From contig JAIOPN010000035.1 of assembly GCA_021413865.1 (NCBI GenBank), positions 1 to 35,818 on the forward strand: a stretch of 35,818 nucleotides of DNA. The letters are read 5' to 3'. The translations under genes were made by a program, and so were the position numbers. Within the stretch, counting starts at the first letter, position 1. Each line of letters opens with the position of its first letter. Shown in pieces: positions 1 through 7,627 of the stretch. The notes beneath the pieces were generated by a model. The model was given only the letters and a program-made list of their open reading frames with translations. It was not told the origin of the DNA and did no database searches. The stretch comes from Planctomycetota bacterium (lineage in GTDB: Bacteria > Planctomycetota > Phycisphaerae > Phycisphaerales > Phycisphaeraceae).

Positions 1-123
1 GCCGCCGGCAAGCCCAACAAGGTCGTCATCGTCGCCGCCATGCACAAGCTCCTGGCACTCCTCAACGCCATGATCAGGGAGAACCTCACATGGGACCAGC
101 TCAACGCCGTCAAAAATGCTTGA
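1..123 (+). CDS. IS110-family transposase, C-terminal fragment (cut by window edge)
   Basis: The frame is open from the first base to a TGA at 121-123 and gives 40 residues containing K-P-N-K-V-V-I-V-A-A-M-H-K-L-L and L-N-A-M-I-R-E. This is the style of the last helix of IS110/IS1111-type transposases (transposase_20 domain end), which usually read K-x-K-V-A-L-x-A-x-M-R-K-L-L followed by L-N-A-M. The rest of the gene lies left of the window, so completeness and activity cannot be judged. The family call rests on this short tail only. Confidence 0.65.
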   Translation, partial: AAGKPNKVVIVAAMHKLLALLNAMIRENLTWDQLNAVKNA

Positions 124-220
124 CAACGAACACAGCCGCTATCGGGATGCAGTGTGGCACCCGAGGAAATCGCCAGCCGGTAGGGTTGTGTGATGACGCG
201 AAACCCAATCGGCCGGTGAT

Positions 221-271
221 CCCCTCACCCGGCGGCGAGGACGCCGCCACCCTCTCCCAGGAGAAGAGGGG
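221..271. repeat. Hairpin-rich intergenic repeat after dut and the IS110 end
   Basis: Two stems lie side by side: GGCGGCG/CGCCGCC (231-237 and 242-248, 4-nt loop) and CCCTCT/AGAGGG (250-255 and 265-270), enclosed by CCCCTC (221-226) and GAGGGG (266-271). The segment lies just past the dut stop codon and could end dut transcription. It also looks like the dispersed CCCTCACCC...GAGGGG type of intergenic repeat. No T run follows on the minus strand, so a Rho-independent terminator is not certain. Confidence 0.35.
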
Positions 272-291
272 ATTTCATACACGCCGGCCCG

Positions 292-750
292 CTACCGCCC
301 GGTGTGCCCAAACCCACCGGCCCCGCGCTCGGTCTCGGGCAGCTCGGCGACCTCGTTCCACTGCACGCGCGGGACGGGCTTGAGGATCATCTGGGCGATG
401 CGCATGGAGCGCGTCACTTGGAACGGCAGGCGGCCGTGGTTGATCAGCGGGACCTGGACCTGGCCGCGGTAGTCGGCGTCGATCGTGCCCGGGGCGTTGG
501 GCATGGAGATGCCGTGCTTGGTCGCCAGCCCCGAGCGCGGGCGGACCTGGGCCTCGTACCCGATCGGCACCGCCATGGCGAAGCCGCAGGGCACCAGCGC
601 GATCGCGCCGGGCTCGATCGTCACCGGCGCATCGGCGGGGACGGCGGCGTGGAGGTCCATCCCCGCGGCGTAAGCGGACTGGTAGTCCGGCAGCGGGAGG
701 TCGTCGTTGCCGGGCAGACGCTTGATGGCGACGGTGAGTATTGAAGACAT
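292..750 (-). CDS. dut: dUTP diphosphatase (dUTPase)
   Basis: This 152-residue protein hydrolyses dUTP to dUMP and pyrophosphate, keeping uracil out of DNA and feeding dTMP synthesis. All five motifs of the trimeric dUTPase family are visible: A-G-M-D-L-H-A (29-35), P-R-S-G-L-A (71-76), G-T-I-D-A-D-Y-R-G (88-96, with the catalytic Asp near 91-93), R-I-A-Q-M-I, and the C-terminal G-A-G-G-F-G-H-T-G-R. The length is normal. It is transcribed away from the antiporter gene across a 146-bp divergent intergenic region. No clear Shine-Dalgarno sequence precedes the ATG at 750. Confidence 0.95.
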   Translation of the reverse strand: MSSILTVAIKRLPGNDDLPLPDYQSAYAAGMDLHAAVPADAPVTIEPGAIALVPCGFAMAVPIGYEAQVRPRSGLATKHGISMPNAPGTIDADYRGQVQVPLINHGRLPFQVTRSMRIAQMILKPVPRVQWNEVAELPETERGAGGFGHTGR

Positions 751-840
751 AGCGGTCCAGCGTAAAGCGGGCGGATCAAAAAAGAAAACACACGGGGCCG
801 CGCCAAAAAAACCTTACGCCGAACCGCGACGGGACCGGTT

Positions 841-856
841 CGTATGCAGGCATACG
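841..856. promoter_or_regulatory. Perfect inverted repeat upstream of the antiporter gene
   Basis: CGTATGC-AG-GCATACG is a perfect 7-bp inverted repeat with a 2-bp centre. It lies 40 bp before the antiporter start in the divergent dut/antiporter intergenic region, next to a TATGCT that could be a -10 element. The shape fits a dimeric regulator site, but no regulator is identified and chance is possible. Confidence 0.3.
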
Positions 857-896
857 CTATGCTTCGGGGCTAGCGGCGCAAAGAGCGAAAGGCGTC

Positions 897-2939
897 ATGC
901 ACGGGATCGCACTGCTCCAGGACCTGTCGGTGGTGCTGCTGGTCGCCGGCGTGGTGACGGTGGTGTTTCACCGCTTCCGCCAGCCGGTGGTGCTGGGCTA
1001 CATCCTCGCGGGCCTGATCATCGGCCCGCACACGCCGCCGTTCCCGCTGATCCACGACAAGGCGAGCATCGACACGCTGGCGGAGCTCGGCGTGATCATG
1101 CTGATGTTCGGCCTGGGGCTGCACTTTAGCCTGCGCAAGCTCGCCAGCGTCGGGGCGACCGCCTTTGTCGCCGCCACCCTGGAGATCGCCCTCATGGGGC
1201 TGCTGGGCTACGAGGTCGGCCGTCTCTTCGGCTGGAGCGCAATGGACAGCCTCTTCCTGGGCGCCATCCTCTCGATCTCCTCCACCACCATCATCGTCAA
1301 GGCTCTGCAGGAGTTGAAGCTGACGCGGGAGAAGTTTGCCGACCTGATCTTCGGCATCCTCATCGTAGAAGACATCCTGGCCATCGCGATCCTGGCGCTG
1401 CTCTCCACCATCGCCATGACCGGCACCGCCGGCATCGGCCAGATCACCTCGACCCTCGGTCGGCTGGGCATCTTCCTGGCGGTGGTGCTGGTCGTGGGCC
1501 TGCTGGTGGTGCCCCCGCTGCTCCGCTACGTCTCCCGGTTCAAGAACAACGAAGTGCTGGTGATCACGGCCCTGGGCCTCTGCTTCGGCGTCTCGCTGCT
1601 GGCGGCGAAGCTCGGCTACAGCGTGGCGCTGGGGGCGTTCCTCATCGGGGCGATCATCGCCGAGACCCGTGAGCGGGGGAAGATCGAGCAGCTTATCGAG
1701 CCGGTGCGCGACGTGTTCAGCGCGATCTTCTTCGTCGCCGTCGGGATGCTGATCGACCCGATGCTGCTCGTTGAGTATGCCGTGCCGATCCTGGTGATCA
1801 CCGTGGTGGTCATCGTGGGCAAGATCATCGCCTGCTCCGCCGGGCCGTTCCTGACCGGGCACGATACGCGGACCTCGCTGCGGGTGGGCATGGGTGTCTC
1901 GCAGATCGGCGAGTTCTCCTTCATCATCGCGCAGCTCGGGCTCACCCTGAACGTCACGGGCAAGTTCCTCTACCCGATCGCCGTGATGGTCTCGGCGATC
2001 ACGACGCTGACCACGCCCTACCTCATCCGCAGCTCCGACCCGCTGGTGGACCGCTTCGACCGCTTGGCGCCGCTGCACCTGGTGGAGACGCTGTCGGGCT
2101 ACACGTCGTGGGTGAAGCGGATGGCCGGTAGCCGGGGCGGGAGCAGCCAGGTCCGCCGGTTGCTGCGCCGCTGGCTGCTACAGATCGGCCTGAACATGGC
2201 GCTGGTCACGGGCTTCCTGCTCGCCGCCGCGGGGGTGGGCGACTGGGCGGACAGATGGATGCCGCAGCAGGTTTCACAATGGATCGGCGGCCCCAAGGCC
2301 GCGGTCTGGCTGGTCGCGCTGCTGCTCTCGCTGCCGCTGCTGATCGCCTCGTTCCGCAAGCTCCGCGCGATGGCCATGCTGGCGGCGGAGGCGAACGTCA
2401 CGCACGCCGCCGCGGGCGAACAGACCGCGGTGCTGCGGAGCATGCTGGTCCACGCGATCCTGATCGCGGGGACGGCCGCGATGATCGGCTGGGTGCTAGT
2501 GCTCAGTTCGACCCTCCTGCCGCCGGGGCCCGGCGCCTTCGCGCTGGCGGCGATCATCTTCGGGGTCGCGGTCGTGCTCTGGCGGTCCCTCATCAAGGTT
2601 TACGCCAAGGCGCAGATCTCGCTCACGGAGACGATGACCCGGGAGGAGACCGATGAGCAAGACGGGCACGCGGAAGTCGCCCCGCTGAGCACGATGCTCG
2701 AGGGGGCGGCCCTCGATTCCCTGACCATCCCGACCGGCTCACCGATCAGCGGGAAATTGATCCGCGAGGTGGAGCTAAGGTCGCGCACCGGCGCCAGCAT
2801 CGTCGGCATCCAGCGCCCGAAGGCGAACATCGTCAACCCCGGCCCTGACGAGGAACTCAGGGCGGGCGACAGGGTCTTGCTCCTGGGGGATCGCAAACAA
2901 CTGGACGCCGCGCATCTTCTCTTCGTTATGAGCGCATAA
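897..2939 (+). CDS. CPA2-family cation:proton antiporter with RCK_C (TrkA-C) domain
   Basis: The 680-residue inner-membrane protein probably exchanges K+ or Na+ for protons, like KefB/KefC and YbaL. Residues about 5-385 form the Na_H_Exchanger core: many hydrophobic helices, the L-G-Y-I-L-A-G-L-I-I-G-P start, G-L-G-L-H-F-S-L, and I-S-S-T-T-I-I-V-K-A-L. A second hydrophobic block covers about 430-565. Residues about 597-680 resemble a TrkA-C/RCK_C ligand-binding domain (G-A-S-I-V-G-I-Q-R, E-L-R-A-G-D-R-V-L-L-L-G-D). The NAD-binding TrkA-N domain usual in KefB/C is not visible. The ATG at 897 follows an AAAGG tract. The exact ion cannot be told from sequence. Confidence 0.88.
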   Translation: MHGIALLQDLSVVLLVAGVVTVVFHRFRQPVVLGYILAGLIIGPHTPPFPLIHDKASIDTLAELGVIMLMFGLGLHFSLRKLASVGATAFVAATLEIALMGLLGYEVGRLFGWSAMDSLFLGAILSISSTTIIVKALQELKLTREKFADLIFGILIVEDILAIAILALLSTIAMTGTAGIGQITSTLGRLGIFLAVVLVVGLLVVPPLLRYVSRFKNNEVLVITALGLCFGVSLLAAKLGYSVALGAFLIGAIIAETRERGKIEQLIEPVRDVFSAIFFVAVGMLIDPMLLVEYAVPILVITVVVIVGKIIACSAGPFLTGHDTRTSLRVGMGVSQIGEFSFIIAQLGLTLNVTGKFLYPIAVMVSAITTLTTPYLIRSSDPLVDRFDRLAPLHLVETLSGYTSWVKRMAGSRGGSSQVRRLLRRWLLQIGLNMALVTGFLLAAAGVGDWADRWMPQQVSQWIGGPKAAVWLVALLLSLPLLIASFRKLRAMAMLAAEANVTHAAAGEQTAVLRSMLVHAILIAGTAAMIGWVLVLSSTLLPPGPGAFALAAIIFGVAVVLWRSLIKVYAKAQISLTETMTREETDEQDGHAEVAPLSTMLEGAALDSLTIPTGSPISGKLIREVELRSRTGASIVGIQRPKANIVNPGPDEELRAGDRVLLLGDRKQLDAAHLLFVMSA

Positions 2940-3064
2940 ACGGCAGCCGCTTGCCCGTGATTGCGGGCTTGCTCCGCCCGTGTTTACGGCTCCGTTGCAG
3001 TATTTCGGCACGAATTGACGATAAAGCAGTTTGCCGAAACGCCCCACAGGCGGAGATTTTGATC

Positions 3065-3223
3065 ATGCACAAACTGACACGCTGTATATCCGTCGTTGCC
3101 GTCATCGCGACGGTCGTCGCACTGCCCGCCTGCAATACGATTAACGGCTTTGGCAAAGACCTCAGCGAGACGTCCACCAACACCAAGCAGTTCATCGACC
3201 AGCACACCACCGCCCAGCGCTGA
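3065..3223 (+). CDS. Entericidin-like small lipoprotein
   Basis: A 52-residue protein starts at the ATG at 3065, about 10 bases after AGGCGGAG. Residues 1-22 are a short basic start, a hydrophobic stretch and a lipobox-like L-P-A-C with the lipidated Cys at 23. The mature part (N-T-I-N-G-F-G-K-D-L) matches the entericidin A/B pattern C-N-T-x-x-G-x-G-K-D. Members of this family are tiny envelope lipoproteins, some forming stress-linked toxin/antidote pairs. Only one copy is seen here, so that role is not claimed. Confidence 0.75.
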   Translation: MHKLTRCISVVAVIATVVALPACNTINGFGKDLSETSTNTKQFIDQHTTAQR

Positions 3224-3230
3224 CCATTCC

Positions 3231-3297
3231 GGTGGGACAGGCGTCCCGCCCGCCTCTGGATGGCCTCTCGAAAGGCAGGCGGGACGCCTGCCCCACC
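3231..3297. repeat. Long imperfect inverted repeat (REP-like)
   Basis: Two 24-bp arms (3231-3254 and 3274-3297) are inverted complements with only two mismatches, separated by 19 bp. The left arm starts GGTGGGACAGGCGTCCCGCC and the right arm ends CGGGACGCCTGCCCCACC. The repeat starts 8 bp after the entericidin stop and ends 25 bp before the convergent HAD gene stop, so it can act as a terminator for both. Its composition (GGCGTCCCGCC cores) suggests a dispersed REP-type element. Confidence 0.6.
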
Positions 3298-3321
3298 AGG
3301 CAAATACCTGCCGACATTGCG

Positions 3322-4194
3322 CTAGCCCCACCGCCCCGATAACAACTGCTCGATCGCGTAGCCCACGCCGCTCTCGTCGCTGGTGAGCGTCACATGGTCC
3401 GACGCCGCTTTCACGGCCTCGATCGCGTTGCCCATCGCAATCCCTAATCCAGCCGACTCCACCATCGCCAAGTCGTTGACCTCGTCGCCGATCACCGCGA
3501 TCTGCTCGGTCTCGATGCCCCGCTGCGCCGCGATCCAGCTCAGGCCGCGCCACTTGTCCACGCCGCGTGCGAAGACCTCCAGCACGTGCATCGTGTCGCG
3601 CGGGTCGGGCATCTGCACCGCCGCAAAGCTCTGGAGCAGCACGCGGTCGCCGAATGTCTCCCGCAGGCCGGCGGTAACCCGGTTCATCCGCGCCGTGTCT
3701 GTCACCAGCCCCACGCGCATCACGTGGTGCAGGTCGCCGAGGGCGGGTGTGCGGTGGAAGTGGACTGTCGCACCAGTCGCCTGGAACCACCACTCGGTGT
3801 TGGGGCTTAGCGTGCCCCGGCCGGTCACCATGTAGTCGTGGCCGACGAGGTTGGCGTCGCGGAAGACAAGCACCGCCTCGTCGTTGTCATGCAGGTGCCC
3901 GATAAGTTCGAGAGCCAGCGTCGGCTCGATGACGGCGATGTCCATCGACTTGCCCGAATCCAGGTCGCTCACCACCGCCCCGCCGACGAACACGCCCGGG
4001 TTTTCAGCCCCCTGCACACGCGGGAATGCGGAGAGCACCATACGCGACTCGCGCCACGCCCGGCCCGTGCAGGGCACCACCAGCACGCCGACCCGCTCCG
4101 CCTCGGCGATGGCGCGGAGGTTGCGCGGCGTCGCCTTGCCGTGCCGATCCAGCAGCGTGCCGTCCAGGTCGATCCCGATCATCCGGTAGCGCAT
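3322..4194 (-). CDS. Cof-type HAD-superfamily phosphatase
   Basis: A 290-residue cytoplasmic hydrolase. Motif I is I-D-L-D-G-T (nucleophile Asp9 and Asp11), motif II is C-T-G-R (Thr43), a lysine-bearing motif III lies in D-K-W-R-G-L-S-W, and motif IV is G-D-E-V-N-D-L-A-M, all in the order of class IIB (Cof/YbiV-like) HAD enzymes that dephosphorylate small sugar phosphates or nucleotides. The spacing between motifs II and III leaves room for the C2 cap. The substrate cannot be inferred. It lies 61 bp downstream of cardiolipin synthase on the same strand and may share its transcript. Confidence 0.88.
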   Translation of the reverse strand: MRYRMIGIDLDGTLLDRHGKATPRNLRAIAEAERVGVLVVPCTGRAWRESRMVLSAFPRVQGAENPGVFVGGAVVSDLDSGKSMDIAVIEPTLALELIGHLHDNDEAVLVFRDANLVGHDYMVTGRGTLSPNTEWWFQATGATVHFHRTPALGDLHHVMRVGLVTDTARMNRVTAGLRETFGDRVLLQSFAAVQMPDPRDTMHVLEVFARGVDKWRGLSWIAAQRGIETEQIAVIGDEVNDLAMVESAGLGIAMGNAIEAVKAASDHVTLTSDESGVGYAIEQLLSGRWG

Positions 4195-4255
4195 GCTGGG
4201 CAGTGTAAATGTTCTTCGCGCTTAGCGGGCGTCCCGAAGGGGCCTCCGCTCTTGG

Positions 4256-5689
4256 TCACAACAGCGGCGACACCAGCGCCGCGACGTCCTCAATCAGCCG
4301 CGTGAGCCACGGCTGCTTGAGCCATTCCTCGAGCGAAGCCTTGTTGGACTTGGCGATATAGGCGTCCTGCACGGCGCGCAGGCTGCCGGTGATTTTAGGC
4401 CCCAGGAGGAGCATGTTGATCTCGAAATTGAGATAGAAGCTCCGGATGTCGAGGTTCGCCGAGCAGAGCAGCGCAAATGAATCATCCACGGTCACGGTCT
4501 TGGAATGCAGCACGCCGGGTTGATAGAGGTACACGTGGATGCCCGCGCGGAGCAGGTTCGTCAGGCACGATCGCCCCGCGGCGGTGACGAACACATGGTC
4601 GGACGCCTCGGGCACGACCACGTTTACGGTAACGCCGCGGTCCACCGCCATCGCCAGCGACAACATCATCGACTCATCCAGGATGAGGTAGGGCGTGGTG
4701 ATGACGACGTTGCGCTTGGCGGAATTGACCGCGGTCAGGAGGATGCGTGGCAGGGCCTCGGTTTCGTGGCTGGGGCCTGTGGGCACAGCCATGGCGAGTG
4801 TGTCGCCGGTCGGCTGGATGTCGGGCAGGTATTCCTCGGCGCTCAGAACCTCCTCGGTCTCGAACGCCCAGTCTTCAAGAAAGACGGTCTGGAGCTGTGT
4901 GACCACCGGCCCGGTGAAGCGCGCGGAGAGATCGATCCACGTTCGGCGGCGGCTGGGGCCGAAGTCCGGGTCCACGATGTTCTGGCTGCCGGTGTGCGCG
5001 GCGAGCCCGTCGATGACGGCGATCTTGCGGTGGTTGCGGATGTCGAGCCTGGCCAACCCGCGGCGCAGGGGCGCGACCGGCAGCGCGGGCCAGACCTGCA
5101 CCCCGCCCTCGCGCAGGCGGGCGGCCGGGCCCTGACGCGCGAAAAACCCCCTCGACCCCGCCGCGTCGGCCAGCACACGGCAGATCACGCCCCGCTTCAC
5201 CGCGCGCAGCAACGCCTCCACCACGCCCCGGCCCGTCGCGTCGTCCCCGAAGATGTAATACACCATGTGGACGTGGTGGCGCGCCGCGTCGATGTCCGCG
5301 ATCAATCGTGCAATCGTCTCGCGCTGGTCGGGCAGCCAATCGACCGTGTTCCCGCCGATGACCGGCATGTCGGTGAGCCGCTCGGCCTGGCGGATGATCG
5401 GCTCCTGCTCCGGCGTGAACTGTGGACGTCTGCTCTTGGACCGCTGCCTCTCACGCCAACCCTTCGCGCGCGACGAGGCGATCACGTCACGGTGCAGCCG
5501 TATCCGGCGCTTGCCCAGCCGCACGTCCCCAATCAGCACATAGAGGAAAAGCCCGGGCACCGGTGCCGCGAAGACGATCGCCAGCCACGCCAGCGCGACC
5601 GCCGGAGAAAGCCGGCGACGCGGGATCACCACCACCATCACCAGGCGGATGATCCACTCCAGAACGGTGAAGTATGCCCACCAGGACAT
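4256..5689 (-). CDS. cls: Cardiolipin synthase (phospholipase D family)
   Basis: A 477-residue membrane enzyme that condenses phosphatidylglycerol into cardiolipin. Residues 1-55 hold two transmembrane helices (PLDc_N type). Both HKD motifs are complete: H220-x-K222-x4-D227 and H395-x-K397-x4-D402, each followed by the expected G-S-Q-N or S-A-N-L. The length fits bacterial Cls. The ATG at 5689 is preceded by GGAG at 6-bp spacing. The gene begins 19 bp after the holB stop codon, so the two are probably co-transcribed. Confidence 0.92.
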   Translation of the reverse strand: MSWWAYFTVLEWIIRLVMVVVIPRRRLSPAVALAWLAIVFAAPVPGLFLYVLIGDVRLGKRRIRLHRDVIASSRAKGWRERQRSKSRRPQFTPEQEPIIRQAERLTDMPVIGGNTVDWLPDQRETIARLIADIDAARHHVHMVYYIFGDDATGRGVVEALLRAVKRGVICRVLADAAGSRGFFARQGPAARLREGGVQVWPALPVAPLRRGLARLDIRNHRKIAVIDGLAAHTGSQNIVDPDFGPSRRRTWIDLSARFTGPVVTQLQTVFLEDWAFETEEVLSAEEYLPDIQPTGDTLAMAVPTGPSHETEALPRILLTAVNSAKRNVVITTPYLILDESMMLSLAMAVDRGVTVNVVVPEASDHVFVTAAGRSCLTNLLRAGIHVYLYQPGVLHSKTVTVDDSFALLCSANLDIRSFYLNFEINMLLLGPKITGSLRAVQDAYIAKSNKASLEEWLKQPWLTRLIEDVAALVSPLL

Positions 5690-5708
5690 CGTGACTCCAA
5701 GGTATCCG

Positions 5709-6818
5709 CTACACCCGGCCGGTCATCCCGCGGAACAGCCGCGACACCAGGTGGTCCGACGCGAGTGACATCTGCACGTTCGCGTCGATCTCACGCTCTG
5801 CGTCGTTGACGGCGTCGATCACCCCGGCCCAAGGCTCCAGCGACGACTCGGCGGCCACCGGGTCGTCCGGCTTCACCTTCGCCGCGAGCGTCTGCATCTT
5901 CCGCCGCGCGTAGTGTGTGATGACCGCCCACATCAGCGACGCGCCGAGCTTGTTCGCCGCGTCCTTCGACGCCTTCTCGTGCCGATCGACCCACGACTTG
6001 GCAAACTCGTCCATCATCGCGCCCATCGCGCCGCCCAGGTCGGAGGGATACTTGCCCTGGGCGGCGGCGTCGATCGCCGGCAGAACGCGCTGCGCCCAGC
6101 GGCCCAGGTCGTATTCCACCGCCAGCGCCGCACGGCCCAGACTCCCGCCGGCGAAGTCCGTCAGCCACGCACGGCTCTGTGGCGACCATGCGTGCGCGTG
6201 CTCCTCCGCCCAGGCGCGGATTGTTTCTTCGGGCAGAGGGAGGAACGCGACGCGCTGGCACCGGCTGCGGATCGTCGGCAGCAGCTCGTGCTCACTCGAC
6301 GTGACCAGGACGACGTACGTCCCCGCGGGCGGCTCCTCCAAGGTCTTGAGTAAAAGATTCTGCCCCCGCGCGTCGATCAGCTCGGCCTCGTCAACCACCA
6401 CTACCTTGTTGTGCCGCAGCAGCGCCGAGCGGGACACCGGCTGGAGCACGTGTTGCTCCAGCACCGCCAGCGGGATGTTGGACAGCTTGCGCTCGCGGGT
6501 CTGCCGGTCCTCGCTGTAGAGCGCCAGTTCCTTCACGACAAGATGGAGGTCCGGGTGCGCGGAGGAGGCGGCCGCGCCGGGGCGATCGGGGATGAGCTTG
6601 CACGACTCGCACGCGCCGCAGGCGGCGACGTTTCCCGACAGGTCGTTCGCCGGCTCGTGGCAGAGCATCACCCGCGCAAAGCCCAGCGCCGTGGTGAACT
6701 TCCCGACGCCCGCGGGGCCGTGGAAGATGAAGGCGTGCGGCACCCGGCCCGAGCGGAGGGAGGACTGGAGCACGTCGATGGCGCGGGATTGGCCAATGAT
6801 GTGGTCCATGCGTGGCAT
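5709..6818 (-). CDS. holB: DNA polymerase III delta' subunit (clamp-loader ATPase)
   Basis: A 369-residue AAA+ protein of the clamp loader, which opens the sliding clamp around DNA. The Walker A-type loop is G-P-A-G-V-G-K (34-40). A zinc-binding set follows (C53, C67, C70, C73). Further on are V-V-V-D-E-A-E (Walker B region), N-L-L-L-K-T-L-E-E-P-P and the S-R-C arginine-finger motif in T-I-R-S-R-C-Q. DnaX shares these motifs, but the size and the missing long C-terminal region favour delta'. A second ATG three codons in (6809) gives M-D-H-I-I-G-Q and may be the true start. Confidence 0.88.
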   Translation of the reverse strand: MPRMDHIIGQSRAIDVLQSSLRSGRVPHAFIFHGPAGVGKFTTALGFARVMLCHEPANDLSGNVAACGACESCKLIPDRPGAAASSAHPDLHLVVKELALYSEDRQTRERKLSNIPLAVLEQHVLQPVSRSALLRHNKVVVVDEAELIDARGQNLLLKTLEEPPAGTYVVLVTSSEHELLPTIRSRCQRVAFLPLPEETIRAWAEEHAHAWSPQSRAWLTDFAGGSLGRAALAVEYDLGRWAQRVLPAIDAAAQGKYPSDLGGAMGAMMDEFAKSWVDRHEKASKDAANKLGASLMWAVITHYARRKMQTLAAKVKPDDPVAAESSLEPWAGVIDAVNDAEREIDANVQMSLASDHLVSRLFRGMTGRV

Positions 6819-6899
6819 CCTATCAGGGTTGCAATCCGCGGGCGTATCGCCGGTGATAGACTTTTAGATCAGGCATCGCATGTCCGCGCGAGACAAGCC

Positions 6900-7547
6900 A
6901 TGACGCCCCACCAGCCAAGCGCCACACCCAACCCCGCCGACACCCCGAGGGATGCAACGCAGCGCGCCCTCGTGGTGATGATCGGCGGCATCTTGGCCGC
7001 GCTGGTCTCGATCGTGGTGTTGCTCGCGCTGCTGCTGAATCGCCCCGCGGCCACGCTGGTGGTGCAGCCGAACGCCGCAGCAACGGCGACCGGGCCCGCC
7101 ACGGCAATCGCGCCCGCGAACGGAGCCGCCGGCCGCAGCCCCTTGCCACAGCCCGGCGAGACCATCGCGCAACCTTTCCCCGCAAACAGGCTCGACGGGC
7201 AGAGCGCCGACCCCACCTCCCCACTGCCCACCACCACGATTAGGCCGCCCCCGGTCGTGCCCTGGACCCTCGCGGCTCAGCACGTTGACGAGACCGTTAC
7301 CGTCGAGGGGGAGGTGGTTGACACCTACAACACCGGCACGGTCTGTTTCCTCAATTTCACCCGCGACAAGAAAGGTGACTTCTACATCATCATTTTCCAG
7401 GAAGCGCTCAAGGGCTGGCCCGGCCCGCCGCAGGATTACTTTCTTAATAAAACCATCCGCGTCACCGGCCAAGTCATGCCCCACAACGCGCGGACACAGA
7501 TCCGGGTCCGCAACCCTTCGCAGATCAAACTCGTCGAGGAGCCGTGA
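6900..7547 (+). CDS. Membrane-anchored protein with OB-fold-like domain
   Basis: A 215-residue protein with one hydrophobic helix at about 23-46, a Pro/Ala-rich linker to about residue 125 and a C-terminal beta-rich domain. That domain (V-T-V-E-G-E-V-V-D-T-Y, C-F-L-N-F, I-R-V-T-G-Q-V-M, R-N-P-S-Q-I-K-L) has the strand pattern of small OB-fold/nucleic-acid-binding-like modules. The anchor puts the domain most likely outside the cytoplasm. The start is chosen at the ATG at 6900, because the same frame upstream overlaps the antisense of holB. No specific function is recognised. Confidence 0.65.
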   Translation: MTPHQPSATPNPADTPRDATQRALVVMIGGILAALVSIVVLLALLLNRPAATLVVQPNAAATATGPATAIAPANGAAGRSPLPQPGETIAQPFPANRLDGQSADPTSPLPTTTIRPPPVVPWTLAAQHVDETVTVEGEVVDTYNTGTVCFLNFTRDKKGDFYIIIFQEALKGWPGPPQDYFLNKTIRVTGQVMPHNARTQIRVRNPSQIKLVEEP

Positions 7548-7627
7548 GCCGGCCCAGCCCACGCTTCCGGCGATTTCAATTTATCCCTCCCCCTCACTAC
7601 ACTCTCCCGATCCCCCGGAGCAGACCC

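Noticed and set aside
870-2078. Long His/Asp-rich minus-strand frame opposite the antiporter gene
   Set aside because: It is the antisense of a clear membrane protein gene, is very rich in Asp, Gln, His and Arg, and shows no family signal or ribosome site.
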